A stretch of DNA of 64,000 nt, taken from assembly GCF_014305095.1 (NCBI RefSeq), contig NZ_JACRUI010000006.1:112920-176919 (forward strand), in the 5' to 3' direction. How positions within the stretch are numbered: the stretch's first letter is position 1; each line of letters begins with the position of its first letter. Positions 43,192-51,598 of this stretch are shown piece after piece. Source of the DNA: Flavobacterium kayseriense. GTDB lineage: Bacteria; Bacteroidota; Bacteroidia; Flavobacteriales; Flavobacteriaceae. The notes below the pieces were generated by a model. It ran no database searches. It was given only the letters and a program-made list of their open reading frames with translations, and was not told the origin of the DNA. Position numbers and translations under genes: made by a program.

Positions 43192-43830
43192 TTAATTCAA
43201 TGATAATCCAACGTAGACATTAAATACACTATTTTTAGCATCAGTGTAAGTGTTTCCATTTGATTGTTCTTTTTCGATTTTAGTTAATCCGTAATTGTAA
43301 CGGACTCCAAAGCTTAAAACTTCAAAATCAAGTCCAACACCAGCAGCTAAACCAGCATCAAATCTTTGAAAATCGTTAGTATCTAATGTTGATTGTGAAC
43401 TCCCAAGATTAGAATCATTAGTCGTTTTTCCACTAACCATGTAAGCCGCATAAGGACCAGCATGAATATTAAAATTTTCAGTTAAATTAATAACTGCTAA
43501 TACCGGTACCTCTACATAATTTATATTAAATTTCGCAACACCATTTACTCCTAAAGTGTTGTATGTCAATTCAGCACCTTTAGTTGTGTAGTAGATCTCT
43601 GGTTGAATAGCAAATGACTTCGTGATTGGTAGTTTTGCATACAAACCTGCATTAAATCCTGTCAATACGTTTTGGTCATCCACATCATCGGTATACAGAT
43701 TTGAAAAATTGATACCTCCTTTAAAACCTATGGTTGCAGGGATCGATTTACCGTCTTGTGCATATGTGTTTGTGAATCCTATGCAGCTAAGAAAAAGGCT
43801 TGCTAGTAAAAATTTGCTTGTGTTTTTCAT
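43192..43830 (-). CDS. Outer membrane beta-barrel (porin family) protein
   Basis: 212 residues from MKNTSKFLLASLFLSCIGFTN, a clear signal peptide. The mature part shows the PorT/OmpW-like eight-strand pattern of Bacteroidota: TIGFKGGINFSNLYTDD, GFNAGLYAKLPITKSFAIQPEIYYTTKGAEL, INYVEVPVLAVINLTENFNIHAGPYAAYMVSG, DAGLAAGVGLDFEVLSFGVRYNYGLTKIE and FNVYVGLSLN. The earlier ATG (13 codons upstream) adds a Lys/Asn-rich leader without export function. A 20-bp dyad shared with other stress genes lies 80 bp upstream. Confidence 0.85.
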   Translation of the reverse strand: MKNTSKFLLASLFLSCIGFTNTYAQDGKSIPATIGFKGGINFSNLYTDDVDDQNVLTGFNAGLYAKLPITKSFAIQPEIYYTTKGAELTYNTLGVNGVAKFNINYVEVPVLAVINLTENFNIHAGPYAAYMVSGKTTNDSNLGSSQSTLDTNDFQRFDAGLAAGVGLDFEVLSFGVRYNYGLTKIEKEQSNGNTYTDAKNSVFNVYVGLSLN

Positions 43831-43910
43831 TTTGTTTGTTTTTTTGTTACTACTAATTTTATAATTCAAAGATCGGTAGGTTTTACTGCTGATGTGTTAT
43901 ATAACTTCCT

Positions 43911-43930
43911 TCAAAAGTTATATTATTTAC
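43911..43930 (-). promoter_or_regulatory. Shared stress dyad, site A
   Basis: TCAAAAGTTATATTATTTAC fits the consensus GYAAANNNTATANNNTTTRC except for its first base. It lies 80 bp upstream of the porin-family gene. Confidence 0.5.
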
Positions 43931-43977
43931 CTTTTTGTATAACTATTGTTGTTTTTTTTAGGATTCAAGTTACTATG

Positions 43978-44424
43978 CTATTTGTCTTCGCTTTTAAATT
44001 CAGCGTTAAACTGCTCAAATGAGTATTCAAATTGTTGAAGATCATTGCTAAAATCACTTTTGAAAACATTCCAGTTTTTAGTTGTTTTCTTAGTATAAGA
44101 ATCAAGATTGGTCTTCAAGGCTTGATTTTTATCTTCGATTAATTTTATTTTTTTTAAGTAAATCGAATCAGTCTTCTTCTTACTATTTTTTAATTTAATT
44201 TTCAGTTCAGCAATTCGCACGTCATTATTCTTTATTATACTATCTGTCTTTACCTTAAACTGCTCCCATTCCTTTTGTTGCAGTGTACTTTTTATCAATA
44301 CAGATGTTCCTTTGTCTTTGGTTACAAGTTCAGTAGATTTTTGATCAGCGGTATCTTTACACGATACAAATAGAGTCGAAGCTAAGATTGTAATGAATAC
44401 TAAAGTGTACGTTGTTTTTCTCAT
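43978..44424 (-). CDS. Coiled-coil lipoprotein, 148 residues
   Basis: The N-terminus MRKTTYTLVFITILASTLFVSCKD carries a lipobox (FVSC). The rest is almost all charged helix (WEQFKVKTDSIIKNNDVRIAELKIKLKNSKKKTDSIYLKKIKLIEDKNQALKTN), a likely coiled coil. It follows the MCE gene by 48 bp on the same strand and may be the last gene of the lipid-transport operon. I do not recognise a named family. Confidence 0.7.
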   Translation of the reverse strand: MRKTTYTLVFITILASTLFVSCKDTADQKSTELVTKDKGTSVLIKSTLQQKEWEQFKVKTDSIIKNNDVRIAELKIKLKNSKKKTDSIYLKKIKLIEDKNQALKTNLDSYTKKTTKNWNVFKSDFSNDLQQFEYSFEQFNAEFKSEDK

Positions 44425-44472
44425 TTATTTTTATTTTTGAATTGTAATAAATAGGTAAGAAACAGGTGATGG

Positions 44473-45210
44473 CTATTTATTTTTTTTGCTTTCGTTTGCT
44501 TCTTGTTTTGCTTTTTCTAATTCTTCTTTTTTCTTTTGTTCTTCTTTTTCTTTTTTCTTAAAATAGCCCCTTAGTAAAAAGTTGTGCTTGGCAGCTTCCA
44601 TATTTTCGTTCAAGCCTTTGGTACTTTTTTGTAAATTTGTCATTGTTTTATCTAAACTATTGGCCATTTTTTCATCTGTCATTAATCTAGATATAGTACC
44701 CTTACCATTATTCATGTCATAAGTAAATTGTGCTAACTCTTGCGTAATTACACTTGCATTTTCCATTGTGACTTGAGCACTTCTCATGATGTCATCCATT
44801 TCAATAGCGGCTACAGAACCAATTCGGCCATTTTCAGATATCATTTTTTGAGAATGTGTTCCTGGAGAAATAGTGAGTACTTTATCTCCCATTAAACCAT
44901 CTGATCCTATGCTGGCTTTAGCATCAATTTTAATAAATTTTTGAACTTCTTTCTCAATTGTCATACTAACAACTACAGTGGAGTCGGAGACTAACTGGAT
45001 TTCATCTACGGTACCAATATTAATACCTGAAAAACGAATGTTATTACCTACACTAAGTCCACTAACATTTTTGAAGTATGCATGGATACGAAAGGTCGAT
45101 CCAAAAAGATTTTTTTGTTTTCCAATAAAGAATATTGTGGCAGCAAAAACCACTATTGCTCCTATAACGAACATTCCTAATTTCCAGATATGAGTTGATT
45201 GTTTGATCAT
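44473..45210 (-). CDS. MlaD-type MCE domain protein
   Basis: 245 residues. One N-terminal membrane helix (WKLGMFVIGAIVVFAATIFFIG) is followed by a single MCE domain (FRIHAYFKNVSGLSVGNNIRFSGINIGTVDEIQL...SIGSDGLMGDKVLTISPG), then a helical region and a Lys/Glu-rich cytoplasm-like tail (KKEKEEQKKKEELEKAK). It is the periplasmic substrate-binding ring of a phospholipid ABC transporter together with the two genes upstream. The highly charged C-terminus is unusual for MlaD but common in Bacteroidota. Confidence 0.9.
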   Translation of the reverse strand: MIKQSTHIWKLGMFVIGAIVVFAATIFFIGKQKNLFGSTFRIHAYFKNVSGLSVGNNIRFSGINIGTVDEIQLVSDSTVVVSMTIEKEVQKFIKIDAKASIGSDGLMGDKVLTISPGTHSQKMISENGRIGSVAAIEMDDIMRSAQVTMENASVITQELAQFTYDMNNGKGTISRLMTDEKMANSLDKTMTNLQKSTKGLNENMEAAKHNFLLRGYFKKKEKEEQKKKEELEKAKQEANESKKNK

Positions 45211-45234
45211 AACGTTTTACTTTTTAGTATTATA

Positions 45235-46005
45235 TTATATAAAGAAGGAGCTTATCCATTCATCACTACTGTTTTCTAATTCGGAATAAGTGCCCTCAGC
45301 ATAGATTATTCCATCTCTTATTATCATAATTCGATCAGCAGTCATTTTAGCACAGGCCATATCGTGGGTAATTATTATTGAAGAGGTTTTTCGCTCTTTC
45401 TGAATGCGAAGTATTAATTCGCTTATTTCTTTGGAGGTAATTGTGTCTAGACCTGTTGTAGGCTCATCGTACAAAATTATTTCAGGTTTTAATATTAAAG
45501 TTCTAGCTAAGCCAATTCTTTTTCTCATCCCACCTGATAATTCCGAAGGCATTTTGTCAATGGCTTCTTCTAAACCCACACTGTCTAAAACTTCTCTGAT
45601 TTCTCGATCAATTTCGCTTTCGCTGAGTGTTTTAAAATGCCTGCGCAGCGTAAAGTCTAAATTCTCGCGAACCGTCATAGAGTCATATAAAGCCGCATTT
45701 TGAAATAAGAAGCCAACCTTAATCCTAATTTTATTTAAATCGTCTGTATCTAAATTAGTAATGTCCTGACCCAGTATTTTAATTTCTCCTTTATCAGCTT
45801 GAATTAATCCTACGATACATTTAATAGTGATTGATTTTCCTGTTCCAGATTTACCTAAAATCACTAAGTCCTCACCTTTATTCAGACTTAAATTGATCCC
45901 TTTAAGGACGTGATTGTCTTTGCCAAAAGTTTTATGTAAATTTTTGATTTCAATGGCTGCGCTAGATTCGACCGTCACTTCTTCTGTTATTGCTTGTTCT
46001 TTCAT
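45235..46005 (-). CDS. MlaF-type ABC transporter ATPase
   Basis: 256 residues. Walker A ILGKSGTGKSIT, Q-loop FLFQNAALYDSMTVRENL, signature PSELSGGMRKRIGLART, Walker B EIILYDEPTTGLD and the H-loop IITHDMACA are complete. GGMRKR is the MlaF/Mkl variant of the usual signature. Energises retrograde or anterograde phospholipid transport across the envelope. Only 1 bp after the permease gene. Confidence 0.93.
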   Translation of the reverse strand: MKEQAITEEVTVESSAAIEIKNLHKTFGKDNHVLKGINLSLNKGEDLVILGKSGTGKSITIKCIVGLIQADKGEIKILGQDITNLDTDDLNKIRIKVGFLFQNAALYDSMTVRENLDFTLRRHFKTLSESEIDREIREVLDSVGLEEAIDKMPSELSGGMRKRIGLARTLILKPEIILYDEPTTGLDTITSKEISELILRIQKERKTSSIIITHDMACAKMTADRIMIIRDGIIYAEGTYSELENSSDEWISSFFI

Positions 46006-46006
46006 C

Positions 46007-46765
46007 TTAAAATAATAAGTCGGTTAGTTGAACGGCTAGCATATCAATAATGAAAATACTTAGAGATGCACTCACTACTGCTGAGTTAGCAGCCATACCC
46101 ACACTCTCAGTTCCATTGCTTGCATTATAGCCTTTATAGCATCCTATAATTCCAATAAAAAATCCAAAAAAGATTGTTTTAATAGTAGCAGGAAATACAT
46201 CTGAAAAGGTCAGGATATGAAAAACTTTAATGATGTATAAATACAAACTAGCATCTCCATGGATATTAAATCCAATATATCCACCGAAAATTCCAATTAA
46301 GTCTGCTAGAATGACAAGCAGCGGAATCATGAATGTGGTCGCTAAAACACGAGTAACCACTAAGTATTTGAAGGGATTTATCGCCGCTACTTCCATAGCG
46401 TCAATTTGCTCAGTGACTTTCATAGAACCTAGTTCTGCACCAATTCCTGATGCGATTTTTCCCGCACAAATTAATGCTGTTATAACAGGTGCTATTTCGC
46501 GTATGAGTGACAGGGCAACCATACTCGGTAACCAAGATTCAGCACCAAAATTAGCTAGGGTAGGTCTGGATTGTAACGTCAGCACTAGTCCCATTATAAA
46601 TCCTGTTATGGCAACTAGAGGGATTGATTTATAGCCTATTTTGTAACTTTGTTTAAGAAATTCTTTGAACTCGTAGGGAGGAGAGAAAACTTCTTTAAAA
46701 AACCGAGTAATAAAAAGCGTTAAATGTCCCGCATCATCGAGTTTATTTTTAATGTATGTGGTCAA
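46007..46765 (-). CDS. MlaE-type ABC transporter permease
   Basis: 252 residues, five to six membrane helices. The MlaE/YrbE signature is clear: AITGFIMGLVLTLQSRPTLANFGAESWLPSMVALSLIREIAPVITALICAGKIASGIGAELGSMKVTEQIDAMEVAAINPFKYLVVTRVLA. First gene of the transporter operon (permease, ATPase, MCE protein, lipoprotein). Confidence 0.93.
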   Translation of the reverse strand: MTTYIKNKLDDAGHLTLFITRFFKEVFSPPYEFKEFLKQSYKIGYKSIPLVAITGFIMGLVLTLQSRPTLANFGAESWLPSMVALSLIREIAPVITALICAGKIASGIGAELGSMKVTEQIDAMEVAAINPFKYLVVTRVLATTFMIPLLVILADLIGIFGGYIGFNIHGDASLYLYIIKVFHILTFSDVFPATIKTIFFGFFIGIIGCYKGYNASNGTESVGMAANSAVVSASLSIFIIDMLAVQLTDLLF

Positions 46766-47412
46766 AATAGTAAAGTTTTATGATTAATATTTTAATTTTT
46801 TATTAATTAATATTGAAATTATATCGAGTTGAAAAAAGATTCTTTATTTCAGTTTACGGCTCTTTTAATTACTTCAAAAACGATAAATAAGTAGAGTTTA
46901 ATCTTTCTTTTTTATAATGAAACTATTTGTATATGTCAATTTAGCTCTAGTTATTACAGATCTTTTTCTAGACTTGGTAAAAGCAACATTCACTTTTATG
47001 AAGAGCAAATCAATTACCTACTAAAAAATAGTAAATAGAGTTAATATGGTAAGAGTTACAATAATGGAACTTTTGTAAAGATCTATCAAAAATAGAGTCT
47101 TATTGTTGCGATACTTTTATATAAAATTATAAAATTAACACTTTTTCTATATTAGAATATTGCTGATATTTAGGAGGACAAATACGTACCATTTAGTACA
47201 GCTTTTAGTCAGTAAATGAGTTGCAATTGTAAGTAGGTGAGAAAATAAGTTAAGCTACAATTAACATATATTGTGTAAATTTCCATTCAATTTATACCAT
47301 AAAAAAAGACTGCTTTATAAAAAAAACAGTCTTTTTACTATTCAAAATATAATTGATTGTAGTCAAGTGTTACCGATATTTATCAAAATTTTCGCATCTT
47401 GAATGTATTGAT
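46766..47412. other. Intergenic region, about 650 bp
   Basis: No gene accepted on either strand. It holds the Dps terminator (47303-47336) and AT-rich sequence upstream of the Mla operon. A stretch near 47051 (reverse strand ATTATTGTAACTCTTACC) only partly resembles the shared stress dyad. Confidence 0.4.
47303..47336 (-). terminator. Terminator behind dps
   Basis: AAAAAGACTG and CAGTCTTTTT form a perfect 10-bp stem with an A-rich loop, 77 bp downstream of the dps stop on the reverse strand. Confidence 0.75.
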
Positions 47413-47886
47413 TTAGCTCAAATATCTTCTTAATATCCAAGCAGTTGACTCATGTTCTAGTAACAATGCAGTCAAGAAATCGGCTGTACCAACATCGCCA
47501 TTTTCCTCCTCAGATGTTTCGATGTCTTTTCTTAATTGCACTACGACAGCCTCATGATCTTTTAATAATTCAGCAACCATTTCTTTACGATCAGGATAGC
47601 TATCAGGTGCTTCTTTCAAGCGAGCCATTTTAGTAAATTCGGCCATTGTTCCTATAGTTTTTCCTCCTAACTTACTAATTCTTTCAGCTATTTCATCAAT
47701 ACTCATTTCTAGTTGTTTGTATTGACCTTCAAATAACTTGTGCATTTCCATAAAACTTTCTCCTGTTACATTCCAGTGAAATTTTCTTGTTTTTGTATAC
47801 AAAGTCATTGCATCAGCAAGTGTTATTGAAAGTAATTCAATACTGTTTTTTAAATTTTTGTCAGTTATTCCTATATGTGGTTTCAT
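47413..47886 (-). CDS. dps: Dps-family ferritin-like DNA-protection protein
   Basis: 157 residues. The four-helix fold is evident: LSITLADAMTLYTKTRKFHWNVTGESFMEMHKLFEGQYKQLEMSIDEIAERISKLGG holds the ferroxidase His (FHWNVTG) and the conserved Asp/Glu (DEIAERI), and DFLTALLLEHESTAWILRRYL closes the last helix. It stores iron and shields DNA under oxidative stress or starvation. It follows the 71-residue membrane protein by 37 bp, and site B of the shared dyad lies upstream of that pair. Confidence 0.93.
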   Translation of the reverse strand: MKPHIGITDKNLKNSIELLSITLADAMTLYTKTRKFHWNVTGESFMEMHKLFEGQYKQLEMSIDEIAERISKLGGKTIGTMAEFTKMARLKEAPDSYPDRKEMVAELLKDHEAVVVQLRKDIETSEEENGDVGTADFLTALLLEHESTAWILRRYLS

Positions 47887-47923
47887 TCTATTTTATTTTT
47901 AATTAATATTTAGATACTTATTT

Positions 47924-48139
47924 TTATTTTTTCTTATCAGAAACTATTAAAATTATACCTCCTACGAGTAGTACGCCTCCTAAAATTGGAGACCAACTTA
48001 CTGGGTTATTTTCTTTTTTATTAATTTCAATAGGTCCTATGTCTACCACCTTTTTCTCGGTGACATAATTAAATCCATTGTAAACTACCATTAGAGCACC
48101 AATTACTACTAATACGATTCCGATTGATTTAGATTTCAT
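47924..48139 (-). CDS. Small two-helix membrane protein upstream of dps
   Basis: 71 residues. Helix 1 (SIGIVLVVIGALMVVYNGF), a polar loop (EKKVVDIGPIEINKKENNPVSWS) and helix 2 (PILGGVLLVGGIILIVS) ending DKKK. A frequent companion of stress genes in flavobacteria; no function known to me. Probably translated from the same mRNA as dps. Confidence 0.7.
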   Translation of the reverse strand: MKSKSIGIVLVVIGALMVVYNGFNYVTEKKVVDIGPIEINKKENNPVSWSPILGGVLLVGGIILIVSDKKK

Positions 48140-48282
48140 GTTTGTTTATTTAAAGGTTAGTCGTTTTTGGTTTTGAAGTTAAATCATAGGTAATACGAAA
48201 TGATATCATTAAATCGCACAACTATTTTAACAACTGTTCAAAGATAGCCAACCTCTTAAAAATTAGCTTTATAGTATTATTT

Positions 48283-48302
48283 GTAAAAGTTATAGTATTT
48301 AC
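48283..48302 (-). promoter_or_regulatory. Shared stress dyad, site B
   Basis: GTAAAAGTTATAGTATTTAC has symmetric arms GTAAA/TTTAC with TATA at the centre. It lies 143 bp upstream of the membrane protein/dps pair. A second, weaker copy (TTTATAGTATTATT) sits 15-20 bp nearer the gene. Confidence 0.6.
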
Positions 48303-48350
48303 AGATGCTTTTTTTACGCATCTCACAATAACATATAGAGTCTACTTTGA

Positions 48351-49715
48351 TTAACTTACTCTAATTAATTTTTTATTTACAAACTCGTGAATTCCTTGTT
48401 CAGCTAACTCGCGGCCATACCCAGAGCGCTTAGTTCCTCCAAAGGGAAGATCAGGTTGCGAAGCAGTAGGTTGATTTATAAAAACCATTCCTGAATCTAT
48501 TTGATCTGCTATTTTTATGGCTCTTTCAATATCTTTTGTATAAATGGAACCTCCCAATCCAAAAGGGGAATCATTAGCTAAATCAATTGCCTCTTGCTCA
48601 TCTTTGACTTTGTAAAATGAGGCTACTGGTCCAAATAATTCTTCGTAAAAAGTAGGTTCACCTCTTTTTAAATTCGTTAATAGCGTTGGCTGCATATAAG
48701 CACCTTGTTCTAATGCTCTTTTTCCACCAGTAGCAACTTTAGCACCTGCTTTTTCAAATCTTGTAACTTGATCCAATAAATCTTTTAATGCTTGTTCGCT
48801 ACTCAATGGGCCAACTTGAGTTTTAGTATCCATAGGGTCGCCTACTTTTAAGCTAGAGATTGCAGCGGTAAATTTTTCTAAGAACTCGTCTGCGGTGGCT
48901 TCTACAGCAATAAATCTTTTTGAGGCAACACAACTTTGTCCATTATTATTCATGCGACCTATAATAGCCATCTCAACTGCCTTATCGATATCGGCATCTT
49001 CGAGAACAATAAAAGAATCGCTTCCACCAAGTTCAAGAACAGATCTCTTTAAATTTTTACCGGCTGCAGCTGCCATACTAGCACCAGCACCTTCGCTTCC
49101 TGTTAGAGAAACTCCTTTGATTCGAACATCATCAACTAAGGCTGTACTTCTTTTACCAGAAATCATTAAATTAGTATAGAGTCCATCTGGAGCGCCAGCT
49201 TCCTGAAATAATTTTTCGATTGCTATGGCACATTGAGGTACGATAGAAGCGTGTTTTAATAGAATTGTGTTACCAACCATAATATTTGGAGCAGCAAAAC
49301 GAACTACTTGGTAAAAAGGGAAATTCCATGGCATAACGCCAAATAGTACTCCGATAGGGCTGCTTCTTACAAAAGCTTCACCAGAGTCTGGATTTAATTT
49401 TTTATCTGCTAGAAACGTTTCAGCATTATCAGCATAATATTCTAGAATGTTTGCGCTTAAATCAATTTCACTTTCTGATTGAGAGATAATTTTTCCCATC
49501 TCTAAAGTGATTAATTCTGCTAATTTAGTTTTTTGCTCACGCATTAATTTGGCAACTTTATGGATTAAAGTAGCTCTCTCTTTGTAAGAAGTTTGTTTCC
49601 ACTCTTTAAAAGTGCTATTAGACTTTGTAACGGCAGTATCTACTTGTTCATCTGTCATTTCATCGAATGATTTTAAAACTTTATTCGTGGCTGGATTTGT
49701 TGTTTGTATAGACAT
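48351..49715 (-). CDS. NAD(P)-dependent succinate-semialdehyde dehydrogenase
   Basis: 454 residues, ALDH superfamily. GVMPWNFPFYQVVR (coenzyme and Asn site), LLKHAS, GVSLTGSEGAGASM, LELGGSDSFIVLEDADID (catalytic Glu), NNGQSCVASKRF (catalytic Cys), ELFGPVASFYKV and PFGGTKRSGYGRELAEQG are all intact. It resembles the short GabD-like group (about 455 residues) that oxidises succinate semialdehyde to succinate. It stands in the stress region with a palindromic site far upstream. The substrate is inferred from family resemblance only. Confidence 0.9.
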   Translation of the reverse strand: MSIQTTNPATNKVLKSFDEMTDEQVDTAVTKSNSTFKEWKQTSYKERATLIHKVAKLMREQKTKLAELITLEMGKIISQSESEIDLSANILEYYADNAETFLADKKLNPDSGEAFVRSSPIGVLFGVMPWNFPFYQVVRFAAPNIMVGNTILLKHASIVPQCAIAIEKLFQEAGAPDGLYTNLMISGKRSTALVDDVRIKGVSLTGSEGAGASMAAAAGKNLKRSVLELGGSDSFIVLEDADIDKAVEMAIIGRMNNNGQSCVASKRFIAVEATADEFLEKFTAAISSLKVGDPMDTKTQVGPLSSEQALKDLLDQVTRFEKAGAKVATGGKRALEQGAYMQPTLLTNLKRGEPTFYEELFGPVASFYKVKDEQEAIDLANDSPFGLGGSIYTKDIERAIKIADQIDSGMVFINQPTASQPDLPFGGTKRSGYGRELAEQGIHEFVNKKLIRVS

Positions 49716-49909
49716 AATATGTTTTTTTAATTTTTAAAAAGAAAGGTTTGATACTACTTATTATTCCAATTAAGGAAAAGAGTATCGCGCCTGTATTACT
49801 AATTTGAAATTTAGGATTCTAAAATTTTTATTGTAAAAAAATAATCCAAAGACTAAGCGTTTAGGACTAGGACAAAATAGTTTGCTGTATTTATTTTTAT
49901 AGCGATTTA

Positions 49910-49928
49910 GTAAAACATACTATTTTAC
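49910..49928 (-). promoter_or_regulatory. Shared stress dyad variant, site E
   Basis: GTAAAACATACTATTTTAC, inside a longer perfect palindrome (TTAGTAAAA/TTTTACTAA), has the same GTAAA/TTTAC arms but one base less spacing than sites A-C. It lies 194 bp upstream of the aldehyde dehydrogenase gene. Confidence 0.4.
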
Positions 49929-50090
49929 TAAAGCTTGAAGTTCGTTTTGTTGTCTACAACCTCTTAATAATGAGATTTAAAATAGAAACTTATAAATGAA
50001 CAACTAGCGGTATTTATTGATTACTGATGGGGAACAGTTTTCATTTAGTCTTAAGTAGGGATGAAAATTATCTAATAATTTTCATAAAAA

Positions 50091-50146
50091 ATTAAACCAC
50101 ATACATAAACTTACTAATATGAAAAGTGTATTAAATGTGGTTTAAT
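50091..50146 (-). terminator. Inverted repeat behind the YtxH gene
   Basis: ATTAAACCACAT (50091-50102) and ATGTGGTTTAAT (50135-50146) pair perfectly over a 32-base loop, about 50 bp past the YtxH stop. The long loop makes termination uncertain. Confidence 0.5.
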
Positions 50147-50197
50147 ATGGAGGAGTGTCGACTTCTATTTTTATAATAGAAAAGACAATAGGAGGAA

Positions 50198-50446
50198 TTA
50201 TCTCCCTAGTTTCGATTTCCCTTGAGCAATAAGATCTTTGCTTTCTGCTTTCAAAGTTTCGTATTTTTGAGAAAAATTTTCCAAAATTTCTTCTGCTTTA
50301 TCTTTAGCATCATCGGCATATTGGCCACCTTTTTGCTTAATTTTCTTTCTAGTTTTACTTCCTTTGTCAGGAGCGTATAATACTCCTAGTAATGCTCCTG
50401 CTGCTATACCACCTAAAAATCCTAATAGTGCTTTATTGTTTTTCAT
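50198..50446 (-). CDS. YtxH domain-containing protein, 82 residues
   Basis: LLGFLGGIAAGALLGVLYAPDKGSKTRKKIK is the YtxH/gas-vesicle-type glycine-rich membrane segment followed by the APDKG-S-KTRKK basic stretch; the rest is an amphipathic helix (AEEILENFSQKYETLKAESKDLIAQGKSKL). General-stress-associated in many bacteria; molecular role unknown. It follows the second lmo0937-like gene by 26 bp. Confidence 0.85.
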   Translation of the reverse strand: MKNNKALLGFLGGIAAGALLGVLYAPDKGSKTRKKIKQKGGQYADDAKDKAEEILENFSQKYETLKAESKDLIAQGKSKLGR

Positions 50447-50472
50447 AGTTTTTGTTTTAATAGTTTTTGTTT

Positions 50473-50625
50473 TTATAATTTTTTTCCTTGAATAAGTCTG
50501 AATAAGATTGCTATGATTGCGATCACAAGCAATATGTGTATTATTGATCCTGCACTATAGGCAAAAAAGCCAATAGCCCAGAAGAGAACTAAGATAACTG
50601 CGATGGTGTAAAGTAAGTTACTCAT
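50473..50625 (-). CDS. lmo0937-family small membrane protein, copy 2
   Basis: 50 residues from ATG at 50623-50625, differing from copy 1 at 42997-43149 at only about nine positions, mostly conservative (LLYTIAVILVLFWAIGFF, AYSAGS, ILLVIAIIAILFRLI, QGKKL). First gene of a two-gene unit with YtxH. A near-perfect dyad (site C) lies 111 bp upstream. Confidence 0.8.
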   Translation of the reverse strand: MSNLLYTIAVILVLFWAIGFFAYSAGSIIHILLVIAIIAILFRLIQGKKL

Positions 50626-50736
50626 ATTTTTTATTTTTAGTGATAAATAGTTATTTGATTAAACCTAGAAGGTTATCCTTTTTTGTATGTAACAAATTTC
50701 GGAAATTACTAGAAATAATGTCTTACAGTACTTTTT

Positions 50737-50756
50737 GCAAATGTTATAATATTTGC
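50737..50756 (-). promoter_or_regulatory. Shared stress dyad, site C
   Basis: GCAAATGTTATAATATTTGC has symmetric arms GCAAAT/ATTTGC around a TATA centre and fits GYAAANNNTATANNNTTTRC exactly. Confidence 0.6.
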
Positions 50757-50820
50757 ACTTTTACCTATTTTATCCCTTATGAAAGTAGGTTTAGATATCT
50801 TGTTCCTAAAAATAAAAAAA

Positions 50821-50843
50821 GGACTGCCGAATTTCAGCAGTCC
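50821..50843 (-). terminator. Terminator of the 51413-50972 two-gene unit
   Basis: GGACTGC (50821-50827) and GCAGTCC (50837-50843) pair, with a T-run following on the reverse strand. Confidence 0.8.
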
Positions 50844-50971
50844 AAACCAAAACCAAACTTAAATCATCGCTTTTAGGTCGATGATCTGTCTTATAATAAA
50901 TCGTACTTATTTTTTTGAACTTAGTAGTGAATCAACATAGATCCCTCTAGCTCAATAAAGTTAGTATTGAT

Positions 50972-51166
50972 TTATGATTCATCTTTCGTTGTTCTGACTA
51001 AGCTAATACCTGATGTGAAAAATATTAGTCCTAATACTCCATATATTATTAGTGTCTTGATATCTTGATTGCTTCCTCCAGTATCACTAAATAGTATAGC
51101 GACATATATTAATGCTACTATACCTAACGTCGTTAAAACGGTTCCGAAAATTCTTTTAAGATTCAT
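50972..51166 (-). CDS. Small two-helix membrane protein, 64 residues
   Basis: IFGTVLTTLGIVALIYVAILFSD and LIIYGVLGLIFFTSGISLV are two membrane helices joined by a GGSNQDIK loop, with a short charged end (RTTKDES). It lies 85 bp after the 53-residue membrane protein and shares its terminator. Function unknown; stress-region companion. Confidence 0.7.
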   Translation of the reverse strand: MNLKRIFGTVLTTLGIVALIYVAILFSDTGGSNQDIKTLIIYGVLGLIFFTSGISLVRTTKDES

Positions 51167-51251
51167 AATTGTGTATTTATAATTAAGGTTACTATTTATG
51201 ATTCATAAAAAGTGATTGAAAACAAATCAAAATAATTTTAAAGTAATAAAC

Positions 51252-51413
51252 TTAAAAGATCTCAATTGATTTTAGTATCCATATCATGATCGCTAGTGCA
51301 ACAGCGGTATTAAATATCTTCTTTAAAACACCATCAAATGGCAAGTAAGTATTTATAATCCACAGAACGACACAAGCAACTAATACAACAGCTATTAAGC
51401 TCAAGAAAAACAT
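51252..51413 (-). CDS. Small membrane protein, 53 residues
   Basis: ATG at 51411-51413 and TAA at 51252-51254. One long helix (FFLSLIAVVLVACVVLWIIN), then TYLPFDGVLKKIFN and a second helix (TAVALAIMIWILKSI). This resembles the Thivi_2564-like group of tiny membrane proteins. Site D of the shared dyad is 70 bp upstream. Confidence 0.7.
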   Translation of the reverse strand: MFFLSLIAVVLVACVVLWIINTYLPFDGVLKKIFNTAVALAIMIWILKSIEIF

Positions 51414-51483
51414 GATGATACTATTTAAAGTTTACTCTACAAAGATATAGCACTTGTACAAGTTCGCTTTTACGTAATTACTC

Positions 51484-51503
51484 TTAAAAGTTATAGTATT
51501 GTT
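51484..51503 (-). promoter_or_regulatory. Shared stress dyad, site D (degenerate)
   Basis: TTAAAAGTTATAGTATTGTT keeps the AAAAGTTATAGTATT core of site B but has a weaker right arm. It lies 70 bp upstream of the 53-residue membrane protein gene. Confidence 0.45.
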
Positions 51504-51544
51504 AGATGATGAAATTATAACAAACAAAAGCAAAAAATAAAACC

Positions 51545-51566
51545 ACATTACAAAATTATAATGTGT
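51545..51566 (-). terminator. Terminator candidate behind the 51599 gene
   Basis: CACATTA and TAATGTG pair over eight bases, with AAA/TTT extending the stem past one mismatch, about 30 bp after the stop of the exported protein. Confidence 0.5.
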
Positions 51567-51598
51567 TTGAAAGTAAGGAGTTACTAAATGTACTGCGT

